Positions 21,219 through 43,180 are shown, counted from the stretch's first letter. The stretch is DNA of 64,000 nt from Amoebidium appalachense (GCA_963693365.1 CAVNZM010000005.1:3100001-3164000), one strand, 5' to 3'. The notes: generated by a model from the letters alone, not told the origin. A program made the numbers and translations.

Positions 21219-21278
21219 ACAGTGTTGTCGTGCGGCAGTGACAGGAGAATCTTCCTCGGGGAGATCCAGCCCCAGTAG
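11071..21278 (+). CDS. SNRNP40: U5 snRNP 40 kDa WD40 protein
   Basis: Twelve exons give 358 residues and TAG: 11071-11211, 12656-12712, 13642-13714, 14261-14354, 15475-15553, 16136-16219, 17194-17247, 17916-17984, 18944-19064, 19635-19756, 20265-20391 and 21223-21278. All phases match with GT..AG junctions. The length equals the usual 357 or so of SNRNP40. The N-terminus has a 'VAVKRPK' basic tract, followed by seven WD blades. Diagnostic stretches are '[20 protein letters not shown]', '[19 protein letters not shown]', '[18 protein letters not shown]', '[20 protein letters not shown]' and the C-terminal '..LGEIQPQ'. The protein is a spliceosomal component of the U5 snRNP / Prp8 complex in the nucleus. 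Introns are 0.5-1.6 kb and loaded with microsatellites. Several donors and acceptors are themselves GT- or CA-repeat. Confidence 0.97.
14045..14125 (+). repeat. Poly-C-tailed dispersed repeat, short copy
   Basis: 'ACTCTGCATTGTGATGCCCG' and a following TTGTGAATGTGCGCTT match the tail half of the family, and the copy runs into a C-rich tract from 14118. It lies in an intron of SNRNP40. Confidence 0.6.
18483..18772 (+). repeat. Poly-C-tailed dispersed repeat, full-length copy B
   Basis: This is the plus-strand counterpart of the copy at 9008-9301 over about 290 bp, with small substitutions and indels. It lies in the SNRNP40 intron between exons 17916-17984 and 18944-19064. It is bracketed by a C-run on the 5' side and ends in C-rich sequence on the 3' side. 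Confidence 0.85.
20094..20253 (+). repeat. 40-bp minisatellite, four copies, next to a 3' splice site
   Basis: The unit starts TGTAACTACACCCCCACTCA and repeats at 20094, 20134, 20174 and 20214 almost without change. The array ends 11 bp before the acceptor of exon 20265-20391 of SNRNP40, so it fills the branch-point and polypyrimidine region of that intron. Confidence 0.95.
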
Positions 21279-21373
21279 TGCAGCCACTACACTTCATATG
21301 TTTCATATTTCGTGCATTTTTTCCTAAACATCCAATCATGTCTCCAGGTTGTGCGTGTTTTTGGTTTGTGTGT

Positions 21374-21418
<45 letters not shown>

Positions 21419-21663
21419 TACGTGTCTGTGTGTGTGTGTTGGGGGGGGAGGGGGAGGGGGGGGGGGTTCATATGCACGTACAAACGAGACACGGCAGATA
21501 ATACGATTCGTGTTAGTAACATGCACTCTATGGTACCTCGCAGTGCCACGATGTTGGCACCAGATTTGTCGCCATATAGAACCAGGAGGAGAACACATGA
21601 GATCGACTCTGAGATTGAACTTGTGGTGACTGCGTAATGCCGCACTGTACATATGAATGCTCA

Positions 21664-21669
21664 AATAAA
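21664..21669 (+). terminator. Candidate polyadenylation signal of SNRNP40
   Basis: AATAAA lies about 390 bp after the TAG, in AT-rich unique sequence and before the next C-run. Assigned only by motif and position. Confidence 0.4.
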
Positions 21670-21748
21670 ATATGAACACATTTGACCTTGCCACCTTCCT
21701 GTGCTGAAATGTGCACTTGGAATTGACCAACTGTGTTGTTCTCATGCT

Positions 21749-21801
<53 letters not shown>

Positions 21802-22185
21802 TCCCCGGGGGGCATCACCGTCTCTTGTATTGGTTGCTCTCTTTATCCACGGGCTGGGGTCACCATGGACGTGGTTGTACGTTTACATTTGCATGTGCTT
21901 AGTTTCTTTCTTTCTTTTTTCGGGTTAGTGTGGTTTTGTGTGTGTGTGTGTGTGTGTTGGAACTTTAGGGGTGGGGGGGGGGGGGGGGGGGGGGGGGGGG
22001 GGCGTATGTGTGCCTGGTTTCTGTATTATTTTCAGCTGCCACGGGTACAAAGCCAACATGTATCTGTGATGGAAAGTCTTTGCCACCCACTAATTCATCC
22101 TTTCCATGGCCATCCCACTACTTCTGGTTGTTGTTCTCCAGACCCCCCTCCCTCCCCCCCCTCCCCCCCCCCCCCCCCCCCCTCC

Positions 22186-22332
22186 CTGAGGATGGGCTCT
22201 GCTTATGACGCATACTGTGTGCATGTCTGATGTTGCATACTTGAGTGTTTGCCTTTGCATGTGTCCTGCACCATGCTTCTCATCGTGTATGCGTACTTCG
22301 TACCGTGTTCCGCGTTCAAACCCCCCCCCCTC
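22186..22332 (+). repeat. Poly-C-tailed dispersed repeat, 5'-truncated copy C
   Basis: It matches the last ~145 bp of the full-length copies (from CCTGAGGATGGGCTCTGC to TTCAAACCCCCCCC) at over 90% by eye. It starts directly after another C-run. It lies between SNRNP40 and the acyltransferase gene. Confidence 0.85.
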
Positions 22333-22551
22333 TGCAGGGGCCGGCCAAAAACACCACCACCACCACCACTGGTACCGTACACAACCACCACCACTACATG
22401 CATGTTCATGTACTTACAGGTACCCAACGTAGTGATTAGTTCCGGGTCAGCTTTGCTTTTTTTTTTTTTTTTTTTTTTTTTCTTTGCTTTGTTTTGTTTG
22501 CAGCTACCTAAATGCCTATTTATATGTTGCTGCCAACGGTTGGACGTTGAA

Positions 22552-22604
<53 letters not shown>

Positions 22605-23143
22605 GGGCACCCCGCTCGTCCGGCCCTCCCTCGGTCCCTTCCGTGATCACGTGTAGCGTGCACAGCACGCACACGCATGCACGCACCCACACACGTGTGC
22701 ATTAATGCGCTCATGCGATAATCGATCCATTATGATTGCAGGGCCGGTCGAGCAGACAAAGCCTTCATTTTTACATTGATATTTTCACATCACATGTACA
22801 CCAAACCAGTGAATTCTCTTGAGAGACCGAGTATACTTAAAGTAAGTACGAAGAAGTCATAACGGGCCATACAATACAAGCAAGTTGACCGTCGTACCTA
22901 ATCTCACTATATTAGACTGACAGAACACATGTTTTTCATCACCTCTTACACTCTTGTAATTTGAAACAGACCAACAACAGCAATGAACACCCTTTAACCG
23001 ATTGAACATACCGTTTATAGTACAGTCAAACACATATTTGCTTTATCGAACACACTGTAATTGCAAAAAGGTCCACAATTTGTTGGAGAACACACGTAAC
23101 ATCACGCAGAAACACTACCACGTGCACACAACGTCAACCACCC

Positions 23144-24228
23144 TCATTCCACCCCACTAGACACATTGCTCACAGACTCCTCACCACCCTCCCTCCCCGC
23201 CACCCCAACGTTCTTCTTCATCTCCCCAATCACCTGATCAAACAGATCCACCAATTTTCCCGGATTTTGCATACACAATTCGTCCGCCATAACACCCAAC
23301 TGAAGTTTCCCCCCGAAACTCAAAAGCGAAATTCCAACACTGACAGTACCCCTAGCAGGCACCCAAAAAATAGTCTCAGCGATTCTGCGTCCACCCATAC
23401 TCATAGGAGACTGGGGTCCGGGGACATTAGTAACTACTGCAGTAGATTTTCCGGCAAAAAATTCACTAGAAAATCGCCCGAGCCAAGTAGGAATGTAGAT
23501 TGACGCCATCAGAACAGCGAGGATGTACACAACGAGGGGTTCAATGGAAGATTTCATGCCGTCGAAAATGGCTTTGGCTGCGAAAATTGACTCGGCGGGG
23601 TCCGGGGTGTGCACTGGGAGGGGGACACATGCGGGCGCAAACTTGTTCTCCAGACGGGGCTCACGGCGAGAAGTGCGCATGTTTACGGGCACATAGAGGT
23701 GGATAAATTTGGGTGTGGGGATCCCTGCTCCCTTTCCAAACTTTCCGGTATTTTCGGAAGCGAAAAACCGATGTACGGCGGCGCCGAGCATGCCCATCAG
23801 TGTGTCGTTTACGGTGACCTTGTACTTGTTCTTAATGGCTTTGACGTCGTTCACATCGTACAGGGGGGAGAGTGCAACGTGTCTCTTACCGCTCAACTCA
23901 TGTTGATTCCAACAATTCACATCCGCAGGGCGAAAAGCCATTTTCACCAAAACCCATGGGGCTGCAAGCGTAACAAGCAGGTGGGTGAGAAGGGGGTTGG
24001 GCCCGAAGGTGTCTTTGCGCATAACTTTGCGCGCGTTGTCATCTGAGGAATCCGAGGAATTTGCAAAATTTTCGTCTGGAATCTTCTCGAACAGTCGGAA
24101 CATCATGGAAACAATGCCCATGCCGTCCCCCACCACGTGGTGCACTCGGCTGACGACTACGGTTTGGTCTTGCCCACCGAACTTGCGGATAACCTGAAGC
24201 TGTTCGTGTGTATGTTTTTTTTTTTTTT

Positions 24229-24271
<43 letters not shown>

Positions 24272-24885
24272 GGACAGGGGACTGGGGGGCCATGGGGGAG
24301 GAGAGGGGAGGAGGAGTCCGGAGGGGAGGGAGGGTGGGGGGAGGGGGGAGGGAGGGGGGGAGGGGGGAGGGGAGGGAGGGAGTTCGGGAGTGGGCGGAGG
24401 GTGTGTGTAAGGGGTGAAAGTGGTTGGGTGTGGGTAGAGGAGATGGAGGGGTGGGTGGGGGAGAAGGGCGCGGGGGGAGGGGGGGTAGCCTGATGTGTGT
24501 GCTTGTGTGTGTCTGTTTTGTCCTACCCAGAGAGGAAGGAAGGGGGGGGAGGGGGAGGGGGGGGGCACAACGGGAGAAGGGGAGCCGGGGGAGAGAGGAA
24601 GGGGGAGGGGGGCGGGGGGAGAGGGGGAGGAGGGAGAGGAGGAAGAGGGGGGGACGTGAGGGGGTAGGGCAGGGGGCAGGTTAGTTAGTACAAGTAATAA
24701 TCTTGAGGGAAGACTGATTATTTCGTGAGGGGGTAGGGCAGGGGGCAGGGTAGTTAGTACAAGTAATAATCTTGAGGGAAGACTGATTATTCTTTGGACA
24801 AACGGTAGGGTTGAAGGATGTTTTTAAGGCGAGCTAGTGCCTTGTGGATGCAAGTGTCTGAGACGTACTGGAAAAATCGGGGGAA

Positions 24886-24932
<47 letters not shown>

Positions 24933-26139
24933 CGGGGGGTCCCCCCGAAAGACCTCATCCAAAGCCACAGCATTGGCTCTCCTTCACTCTTCATTCACAA
25001 GCCCTGCTTCTCATTATTACTATTCACTTTGCCGCCTCCGAGTCTCTCTTCAAAAAGCGTGTGCACTTGCGTGCAAAATGCCCCCTCCCTCCCAACCCGC
25101 ATGCTGACTACACTCGCTCTCACTCAACCTCTTCCCCCCCCCCCCCCTTTTTCACCCTCCCCTTCCCTCCCACCTCCCGCCCTCCCGCCCTCCCCTCCCC
25201 TCCCACCCCCAACCCTCTCACTCCCCCTCCTCGGCGCCAATCCGCCACAGTTTTGCGCAATAAGTCCGGGTTTTTCCGAAACTCAGTAAAAAAAAAAAAA
25301 AAAACAGTATTCCTTAATGATTTAGGAACCTGCAAGTTTCCCGCTTTCTCTTTGCTGCTCACAAATGTACATAGTATACATTCACACTGTTTCTCATTCA
25401 AACATCATACAGATGTGCGCACACAATGGCAAGCACCCACCCACCCGAGCAGCCATCCTCCAACGTGGCACATGCAGGCACACTGTGCACACAGTTAAAT
25501 CCCAACTTCTCATAATCATGCACACCACCACAGCGGTAGCTCACAAACAAACAAGAAGGGGAAAAAAAAGACAACACCCTCAAAAGCAAACAACAACCAC
25601 CAACTTAAAAAAAAAAAAAGTTAAAGCACACACGCGTACACACGCACACACACATGCGCGCGCGCGTACGTGGCACATACCTGCCACAGGGGCCTATCCA
25701 CAGGGAACGGCACGGCAGCCAATTCCCCAATGTATTCCATCAACTCTTCCCGGGTTTTCGGCGCAGATTCTTCGCTCACATCCCCCACCATACTCTCCAC
25801 ACGAAACCCTTTGGCATCCACCCAAAAAGGAAGCCCGGAAACATACACCAATCTCTGTTTCAGCCTGTCATAGTTTCCCGTTTTTATGAGTTTCTCTTCG
25901 TAAAGTTCTGCAATTTCGGCGGCTGAAATGTCCCCGTCTAAAAACCACACAGAGTTGAGGTGGCAGAGGTTGTAGGGAGAGTCGAGCTTCCACATGTGAT
26001 CATTTCCCGAGACGAGTTGTGCGGACTGGCCGTAGAGTTTTTTCGCTTTTTCAATCGCGTACTTTGCGTGCAGCATAACAAGAGTTACGTAGGACACCAG
26101 AAGGGTGCCAATGATGGCAAGGAGAGAAGACCAATCCAT
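23144..26139 (-). CDS. Wax ester synthase / diacylglycerol acyltransferase (WS/DGAT)
   Basis: Two exons, 26139-25681 and 24199-23144, join in phase 0 at CAG/GTATGT..ACAG and give 504 residues plus TGA. Wax ester synthases acylate long-chain alcohols, and the DGAT activity makes triacylglycerol. The hallmark active-site motif HHxxxDG is present as 'HHVVGDG' at residues 173-179, just after the splice junction. Other family marks are 'RPLWQ' at the end of exon 1, 'VNDTLMGMLGAAVHRF', 'VTNVPGPQSPMSMGG' and 'GISLLSFGGKLQLGVMAD'. A hydrophobic helix at residues 6-23 and another near 'VVYILAVLMASIYI' suggest an ER or lipid-droplet membrane protein. Length fits eukaryotic WSD1-type enzymes. The single intron is GC/G-run rich and carries a tandem duplication. 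Confidence 0.95.
24655..24792 (+). repeat. 69-bp tandem duplication in the WS/DGAT intron
   Basis: Two almost identical units (24655-24723 and 24724-24792), each starting CGTGAGGGGGTAGGGCAGGG, sit in the only intron of the acyltransferase gene. One or two bases differ, so the duplication is recent. Confidence 0.95.
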
Positions 26140-30920
<4,781 letters not shown>

Positions 30921-30922
30921 AG

Positions 30923-31034
30923 GCCTGAGGTGCTGACCTACCACTTGAAGGAGCGACGCATTGATCCCCCAGGGAGTTCAACGTCCGACAACGTTGTGTC
31001 TGCTACCTTGTCGGTCATGATCAAGCGGTGCTGA
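30923..31034 (+). CDS. Candidate terminal exon, gene unknown
   Basis: An acceptor (TTTGAACACAG) opens a frame of about 36 codons, including 'PEVLTYHLKERRIDPPG' and 'SDNVVSATLSVMIKRC', ending in TGA. Its composition looks coding and the surrounding DNA is AT-rich, but no partner exon was found upstream through the GA tract. I do not recognise the family, and it could be a relic. Confidence 0.3.
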
Positions 31035-31451
31035 AAAGGTGAAATATGATATTGCGATATGTACAATAAATGATCTTTTTTGTTACAATAGCTGGCCCAG
31101 GCACAGTCATGACAACGGGGCGGACCCTCCCCCCCCCCCCCCCCCCCCCCCCCCCCGCCCCCCCCAGCCCCTACATATCGTTCGTATGCAGGATATACCC
31201 TGCACAGTCCCTCTGTTATGCTGCGGTAACCGTGCTCGAGCTGGCGGCTTATTGTAGTTGCGTCGCCAGTGCGAAAACAGCAAACACCACTTTCAAAGTA
31301 CTTGTGCGAACTCTGTTTTGCGACTGTAGCATTTATTTGGTTTTATCATCAACAGGAACGCAGTTTGACAATTTTGCGCATCTGTGATTGGCTAGGGCTA
31401 GTGGCTTACTTGTGCAGGAATGCACAACAAATTCCAGGGTTAGATCGGATA

Positions 31452-31597
31452 AATGGCACCCATGAGCGCCTGTGGGCCCAACTTTGCGCCTCGGTGCCAA
31501 CATGAAGTAAGGGTTTTCTGCTCTAATGGCACCCATGAGCGCCTGTGGGCCCAACTTTGCGCCTCGGTGCCAACGTGAAGTAAGGGTTGTCTGCTCT
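31452..31597 (+). repeat. 73-bp tandem duplication upstream of the lipase
   Basis: Two near-identical 73-bp units (starts 31452 and 31525). Each carries GGCACC and GGTGCC near its ends, so it can fold into a stem, plus a GGGCCC palindrome. The second copy ends 100 bp before the lipase ATG and 41 bp before its TATA-like box, so it may be part of the promoter. Confidence 0.9.
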
Positions 31598-31637
31598 GTC
31601 ATGCAACCCCATAAATTGCAGGCTAATAGGGTAGCAT

Positions 31638-31643
31638 TATAAA
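31638..31643 (+). promoter_or_regulatory. TATA-like box of the lipase gene
   Basis: TATAAA lies 59 bp upstream of the lipase ATG, between the tandem 73-bp repeats and the start. Assigned by motif and spacing only. Confidence 0.45.
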
Positions 31644-31696
31644 CTCTCCGATTCCCCCTGAAACTACCCTCCTTGTCTGGTCATACGTAAACGAAA

Positions 31697-33163
31697 ATGA
31701 GGGGCCGGCAAGCACAAACAAGCACCTGGTTGGTGTCCGTGTGTGTGCTACTTCTCGCTCTTCCGTCGCAGGGATTTCTCTTCTTCAACTACTTTTCTCC
31801 CAACACCAGAAACACACTTCTGGACGTAGCAAACAAAGTCATCGATACTGTCAAAACATCAACACAGGACAAAACAGACAAGGCAAGTGTAGCGCTAAAC
31901 ACACTCGCAAACAAAGCCGAAACTGTAGTGGATAGAATCCAAGACAAACCCTACGTCTATTCAGACGCCAAAATCGAAGCCAACTGCCTGAGATGCCGCG
32001 ACTCAACCATTGCAAAGGGCACACCTTCAAACCCGTTTGTGTGCAGTCACACAGGAAAGACTTTCAACAGTTTTGACTGCAATATGTGTGAGTTGGGTCG
32101 TGCCCCGTCCTGCTACAACAAGTGCCCGTGCACCCCCAAGGACAATTTTGCACAGACATATTGGAACGGGGTTCCTATGGAACGTAGTGACGACCCTGTC
32201 GATGTTCCCTACGAGATGGAGGGTGTGGATTTCTCCATAGATCCGGGCTGCGACGCATACACAGCAAAGGATGTGCTTTCGAAGGCCGGTGGGTTTGACC
32301 CCACTGCCACGACAACATGGAGCCCCCGTAACCATTATTTGTTTACGTTTTTGTCGTGGGCAACGAGCAAAATGCCGGATTTCCCCGACCAAATTACGTC
32401 CCGGTTGGAGTGTATGGGTGCGCGGGAGGTCAACTATATCGAAACGGCATTGGATAACGAGGCGTTGGTTCTGCGGACGGACATTAGCGTGTTGGTGGTG
32501 TTGGAAGGGAGCAAGAGTGTGAGTGACTGGTTCAACAACATTCTGATCGCGCAGACAACCACGTCCTTCTATGGCGGTGTTACTAAGGTACATAGGGGAT
32601 GGCATTCGGCCGTGCTGGATTTGGTACAGAAGAGCGACCTTCTTCCGACGATTAGCAAATACTGCAAAGATCTCGGAGCCGAAGCACGCACTTGCCCTGT
32701 TTATGTTTCCGGATTCAGCCGCGGCGGCGCGTTGGCGACCTTAATATCATCCTATTTAAGGCAGCGTGGGTTCAACATTCAGGCCGTGTACGTGCATGGG
32801 TCCCCCCGAGTAGGTTTCGACACATTTACACAGCGATACGCACTGCAGGGTTTGAACGCACGCACATTCCGTCTTGTGTACAAGGATGACATCGCCGCGA
32901 ATCTCCCGTTGAAATTCACCGGTGGATATCAGGACGTAGGTACACTTGTTAGCGCCGAGGATTGTGGTCCGTCCACCACCACCAAACGCACATATGTGGA
33001 TGCATTCGATCACAATGTGGAGCATTACATGAATGCCCTGTACATGCGCTGCCCTATGGGGGCCACGGGGGCCGCGTTTAAAACGGATATTCTTCCGTCC
33101 CCACCATTCCCCAACGGTAGAAACGGTAAGATCCCAACAGTGATCAACCTGCCTGTGGCCTAG
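31697..33163 (+). CDS. Secreted class-3 (fungal-type) lipase, intronless
   Basis: A single 488-codon frame. Residues 1-26 form a signal peptide (hydrophobic 'VSVCVLLLALPSQG'), so the enzyme should be secreted or vacuolar. A Cys-rich segment (about residues 96-150, ten Cys) precedes the lipase fold and may be a disulphide-bonded propeptide or binding module. Lipase_3 marks in order are 'EGSKSVSDW' (the usual FRGTxSxxDW), 'VHRGWHSA', the nucleophile elbow G-F-S-R-G with Ser341, 'GSPRVG', an Asp at 397/398 in 'YKDDIAANLP' (usual DPVPxLP) and His443 in 'DHNVEHY'. The catalytic triad is therefore complete. It hydrolyses ester bonds of glycerolipids. It is the only clearly intronless full-length gene in the window apart from the accessory ORFs at 44-48 kb. 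Codon use is not obviously foreign. Confidence 0.95.
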   Translation: MRGRQAQTSTWLVSVCVLLLALPSQGFLFFNYFSPNTRNTLLDVANKVIDTVKTSTQDKTDKASVALNTLANKAETVVDRIQDKPYVYSDAKIEANCLRCRDSTIAKGTPSNPFVCSHTGKTFNSFDCNMCELGRAPSCYNKCPCTPKDNFAQTYWNGVPMERSDDPVDVPYEMEGVDFSIDPGCDAYTAKDVLSKAGGFDPTATTTWSPRNHYLFTFLSWATSKMPDFPDQITSRLECMGAREVNYIETALDNEALVLRTDISVLVVLEGSKSVSDWFNNILIAQTTTSFYGGVTKVHRGWHSAVLDLVQKSDLLPTISKYCKDLGAEARTCPVYVSGFSRGGALATLISSYLRQRGFNIQAVYVHGSPRVGFDTFTQRYALQGLNARTFRLVYKDDIAANLPLKFTGGYQDVGTLVSAEDCGPSTTTKRTYVDAFDHNVEHYMNALYMRCPMGATGAAFKTDILPSPPFPNGRNGKIPTVINLPVA

Positions 33164-34149
33164 AAGCCTGCATATGTGGGCAAATATGTGCGGAATTGGC
33201 ATAATGTAATGTGTATGACCAAGATGAGCTGGCCTGCCCCTTTTAGGGACTTAAATGTTTTGATTATTTCTATATCTTTTTTTTCTTTTTTTGTGGCTGT
33301 TTTTTAATAGGTGTACACCGCCGTCTTTGGTTGTGTACTGACGATTATTGGTCTGTTGTTTCATATTTACTTCTTGAAAGCTCTGTCGTTTCTGAGCTCA
33401 TTCCTAAGTCAGCCAAATATGGAATACATTCCTGATTTTATAATTAGTAGCTGTGTGATATTTTATGTCAAAATTCATTAATGTGTAAGCCAGTAATATT
33501 CGAGTGACTGATAAATGATAAATATGAAATTAAGGTATAATAAGCGACACGTTTGCTGATGCAAGTGCACGGTGTCACAATTGCCATAAACATGTGCCTT
33601 ATGGGTTTTGCAATTGCCGTGGATAAGTAAATAACTGAGAGCCGGCAGGGGCAAAAATATCTGTTAAGGCCTCGGCCAGAGCATTTCACTGGCATATGCA
33701 TGCTTGGGTGACCGGCATACATGCTGATTTCTCAACTAACACTAAAAAAAACACTTTGATGCATAGGCACTTCGGCTGTTTTTTCACTGTAAATGCCGAG
33801 AGAATCTATGCACTCCATGAACTACACATGCAACACGAGTCCTCGTAATTCTTGCCCCCCTCATACCGCCCCCCCATCACCCCCTCCCCGCCCGCCCGCC
33901 CGCCCGCCCGCCCTCGTTCGCCACACACACACACGAACATGCACAACCACCACCACAACCACAGCACTGCGGCATACATACACTAGTCTGCAGCACCCCA
34001 AAAGTGTATCTGTGTCTCTACTCACGGTGTGTGTCTGTGTGTGCGTGTGTGTTTGTGTGTCCGGTGTGGGCCCATCAACGCGGGTGTGGGTGTGTGGGTG
34101 TGCATGCGCATGGGTATGTGTGTGTGCGCGCGCGTGCACGTGTGTGGTG

Positions 34150-34209
<60 letters not shown>

Positions 34210-34454
34210 CTGGCGCACGTGCTTGGGGGAGCCCGGGGGGCCGGGGGACACAGACACACACACACACACACACAGTGCCAGGCACACATGCAAACACCAT
34301 GGCACCAGTACTCACTCACACACCGTGTCACGTACATATGCACACACCGTGCACACCGTGCACACACGCACACACCCACAATTACAAACACATGTACACC
34401 TAGGAGACACCGTCCGGCCGTGTGACTCACACACACACACGCACATACCCCATG

Positions 34455-34536
<82 letters not shown>

Positions 34537-34539
34537 GCT

Positions 34540-34686
34540 CATATCTTTTCCGTTGAAGTACCTCACGCCCATCCCCAGCCTGAATCTTTGCACGTGCACG
34601 TTAGAAAAGTTTTATTCCCTCCTTAAAGTGTCGGTGGGTATGGGTGGAGGGCCAGTTTGTGCACGTTTGTGGGTGTGTGTGGACAT

Positions 34687-34759
<73 letters not shown>

Positions 34760-34990
34760 GGGGGGGGGGGGGGGGGGGGGGGGGGGTCGACGGGGAGGGA
34801 GGGAAGGGGGCACTGGGAAAGGTGTCGGCTGAGCACGGGATGGCAGACTGCATGGAGTGGAGGTGGCAAAGACAAGACCACAAAAGAAATATTTGTTTTT
34901 AATTCAACCATTACTAAGGGCATAGCGATTTACATCCACAATAGGCTACATTGTAAGGCTTCATCTTTTTACACTACATTCATTTGTCTA
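34540..34990 (+). repeat. Segmental duplication block 1, first copy
   Basis: This segment matches 43,746-44,225 closely on both sides of a (GT)n/G-run that differs in length. Both copies end at the same sequence, TACACTACATTCATTTGTCTA, after which they diverge. It shows no coding support in either copy. Confidence 0.9.
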
Positions 34991-34994
34991 TTTG

Positions 34995-35152
34995 CCTCTT
35001 CTCGCCATCGTTACGATCGTTGATTGGTCGTACCACGGGTGCGTGATCAGAAGGCGGCTCACGCGGCTGAGCCACCGTGAGCCAGCCGCTGTGACGTCAC
35101 TGACCATCATTCATGAGCGCCACGGTACGCATGAGCAGTACGTGCACACGTA
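34995..35152 (+). repeat. Single copy of the palindrome's outer-flank sequence
   Basis: About 158 bp beginning CTCTTCTCGCCATCGTTACG and ending GTGCACACGTA. The same sequence occurs at 45,919-46,093 and inverted at 48,880-49,054, immediately outside the 132-bp terminal repeats of the palindromic element. It contains a TGACGTCA (CRE-like) palindrome. Here it has no element next to it, so it may represent an unoccupied or ancestral site. Confidence 0.85.
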
Positions 35153-35252
35153 TCATGCGTGCCCTTCTCTCTATCACCCATGGTATGTGTGTGCGTGTGT
35201 GCCCGCACGTGAGTGTGTGTGTGAGTGTGTGAGTGTGTGAGTGTGTGAGTGA

Positions 35253-35319
<67 letters not shown>

Positions 35320-35462
35320 CTTGTGCGTGCTTGTGCGTGTGTGTGTGGTTGTGTGCACTTGCTCTCCCCCGTCCCGGTCTCCGCCCACTAGTTTGACCGG
35401 GTTTTTCTTCTCTTTTTTCTGCTTCCAAGTTCTCCGCCTTTCGTTCTTTTCCCTCGGGCAAG

Positions 35463-39703
<4,241 letters not shown>

Positions 39704-39796
39704 AAAACTGCAATTTCGATTTTAAATTGGATGGTGGTGGAGGTAAATTTGGATGGTGTGTGTGTGTTTGTATGTACAGACGCGTGTATGTATGTG

Positions 39797-39814
39797 CGTG
39801 CGTGCGTGCGTGTG

Positions 39815-39854
<40 letters not shown>

Positions 39855-39858
39855 TGTG

Positions 39859-39925
<67 letters not shown>

Positions 39926-39932
39926 ATGCGTG
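39797..39932 (+). repeat. (GTGC)n tetranucleotide array
   Basis: About 130 bp of nearly pure GTGC repeat with occasional GTGT, downstream of the SH3 exons. It starts the unit that is partly duplicated near 41,400. Confidence 0.9.
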
Positions 39933-39959
39933 TGTGCATGCGTGAGTATGTGCGTGTGC

Positions 39960-41765
<1,806 letters not shown>

Positions 41766-42167
41766 CGATAGGCTCCTAGACCACTACACCGTAGCCACCC
41801 TCTATGTACAACACCATATTGGAGGGGGGGGGGGGGGGGGGGGGAGGGGGGGGGAGGGGGGGGGGGGGGTTGCAACGGTCGGTGTGTGTTTGACATGAGG
41901 AAAAATCCAGATACGGGATGCTTTGCATGCGATCAAACACACACAGGCTGTTTAGTATCTAGCTGCCATAGATTTCTTTCATGCCCTTGTGTGCGTTGAT
42001 ATGCTATATGTAAGCAATGCCCGGCAGTGTACCGGCCCGTATATGGTTATGAGATGCTTGTAACGGTTTATGGTGAATATGACACCTGGGGTGTTGTCAT
42101 ATTGGCCGGTGGGAGCGGCAAATTTAAATAAATGTGCATTGATCCCCTATCCCAGAGAAAGGGGATC

Positions 42168-42203
<36 letters not shown>

Positions 42204-42275
42204 TACATGGGTGTGTGTTACACGGCGTGTGTGTGTCTGTGTGTTGTGTTTGTGTGTGTGCACGCGTGCGCATGG

Positions 42276-42342
<67 letters not shown>

Positions 42343-42424
42343 TGAGTGCATGCATGTGTGCTTGTACATGTTGGGTAGTTATGTACGTCATAGAGTTTCT
42401 GTAAATTTCGCAATACATCCCCAG

Positions 42425-42598
42425 AAAGACCCCATGCAGATGTTTTGTTCACCGAAGGCCGTCAAGTTTGAAATTTGCATTTATACACGGTCGGCCCGAA
42501 AAACAAACATGGGCCACTGGGATATCGATATGTTCCTTAGAATGAGCACGGGGGATTTACATCGCCTGGGTCTTCTAATTCGGCTCGAGAAAACCTGG
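42425..42598 (+). CDS. Candidate 58-codon exon, gene unknown
   Basis: Acceptor CATCCCCAG, donor TGG/GTGTGC and a complete open phase-0 frame of exactly 58 codons. It includes '[20 protein letters not shown]' and '[14 protein letters not shown]'. The D-x-F...L-x-x-L-x-x-L-x-I-R pattern has some likeness to PLAT/LH2 domains, but not enough to assign one. No partner exon is identified with confidence. Confidence 0.35.
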
Positions 42599-42717
42599 GT
42601 GTGCCATGCATGGGCAGTGTTTGTTCTTCTTCATCAATGATTCAGAATCTCGACCTGTTCCTTTCAGAATCTTTCTTTCTTCCTTTTTTTTTTCCTTTTT
42701 TTCTTTTTTTTTTTTTT

Positions 42718-42789
<72 letters not shown>

Positions 42790-42802
<13 letters not shown>

Positions 42803-42940
42803 GAATGTGGTATCGATGCCATAGAATACACGGTGGACAACCCGGGCCAACAAAGCAGTTTGCAACACACACACAAAGTCAGTCCATCCTCAGGGGATGG
42901 CCAAGTCATCCCCAGTACTCAGTTTGGGATCCATTTGCCT
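42790..42940 (-). repeat. Poly-C-tailed dispersed repeat, divergent copy
   Basis: On the minus strand it starts near CCCAAACTGAGTACTGGGGA, continues with GACTTGGCCATCCCCTGAGGA (as in copies A/B) and ends in ACATTCAACCCCCCCC, joining a G/C run of about 80 bp. Both the head and tail parts of the family are recognisable. Confidence 0.6.
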
Positions 42941-43085
42941 CGTCAACAAACCCCAACGCACATTCAGCTTCACTTGTCCAGATATGGCTATTCGTGGCTA
43001 CCTGGGCACAGGCAGCACTGTGCTTGCGTGGCCACATGGTGGAAATCGATCATTACCATAGATGGCGATGTGGTTTGTGTGTGTA

Positions 43086-43180
<95 letters not shown>

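Larger units (their letters stand above)
21279..23143. other. Intergenic region between convergent genes
   Basis: 3' flanks of SNRNP40 (+) and the WS/DGAT gene (-). It contains G-runs at about 21,390-21,470, a C-run of about 47 bp from 21,753, repeat copy C, a T-run near 22,460, a C-run of about 50 bp from 22,553, and unique AT-rich DNA from 22,730. No supported exon was seen. Confidence 0.6.
33164..35462. other. Intergenic / 5' region before the SH3 gene
   Basis: 33,164-33,850 is AT-rich unique sequence (3' flank of the lipase). 33,850-34,540 holds C-rich DNA, (GT)n and (CA)n. 34,540-35,152 is a block duplicated in the accessory island. 35,190-35,360 is (GT)n. Upstream exons of the SH3 gene may lie here, but none could be supported. 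Confidence 0.5.

Noticed and set aside
23609-24046. Plus-strand open frames opposite the WS/DGAT second exon
   Set aside because: Antisense shadows of a conserved enzyme exon with its catalytic motif.
24820-25500. Plus-strand frame of 226 residues in the WS/DGAT intron
   Set aside because: It is driven by a G-run and C-rich DNA, lies wholly inside a well-supported intron, and has no domain likeness.
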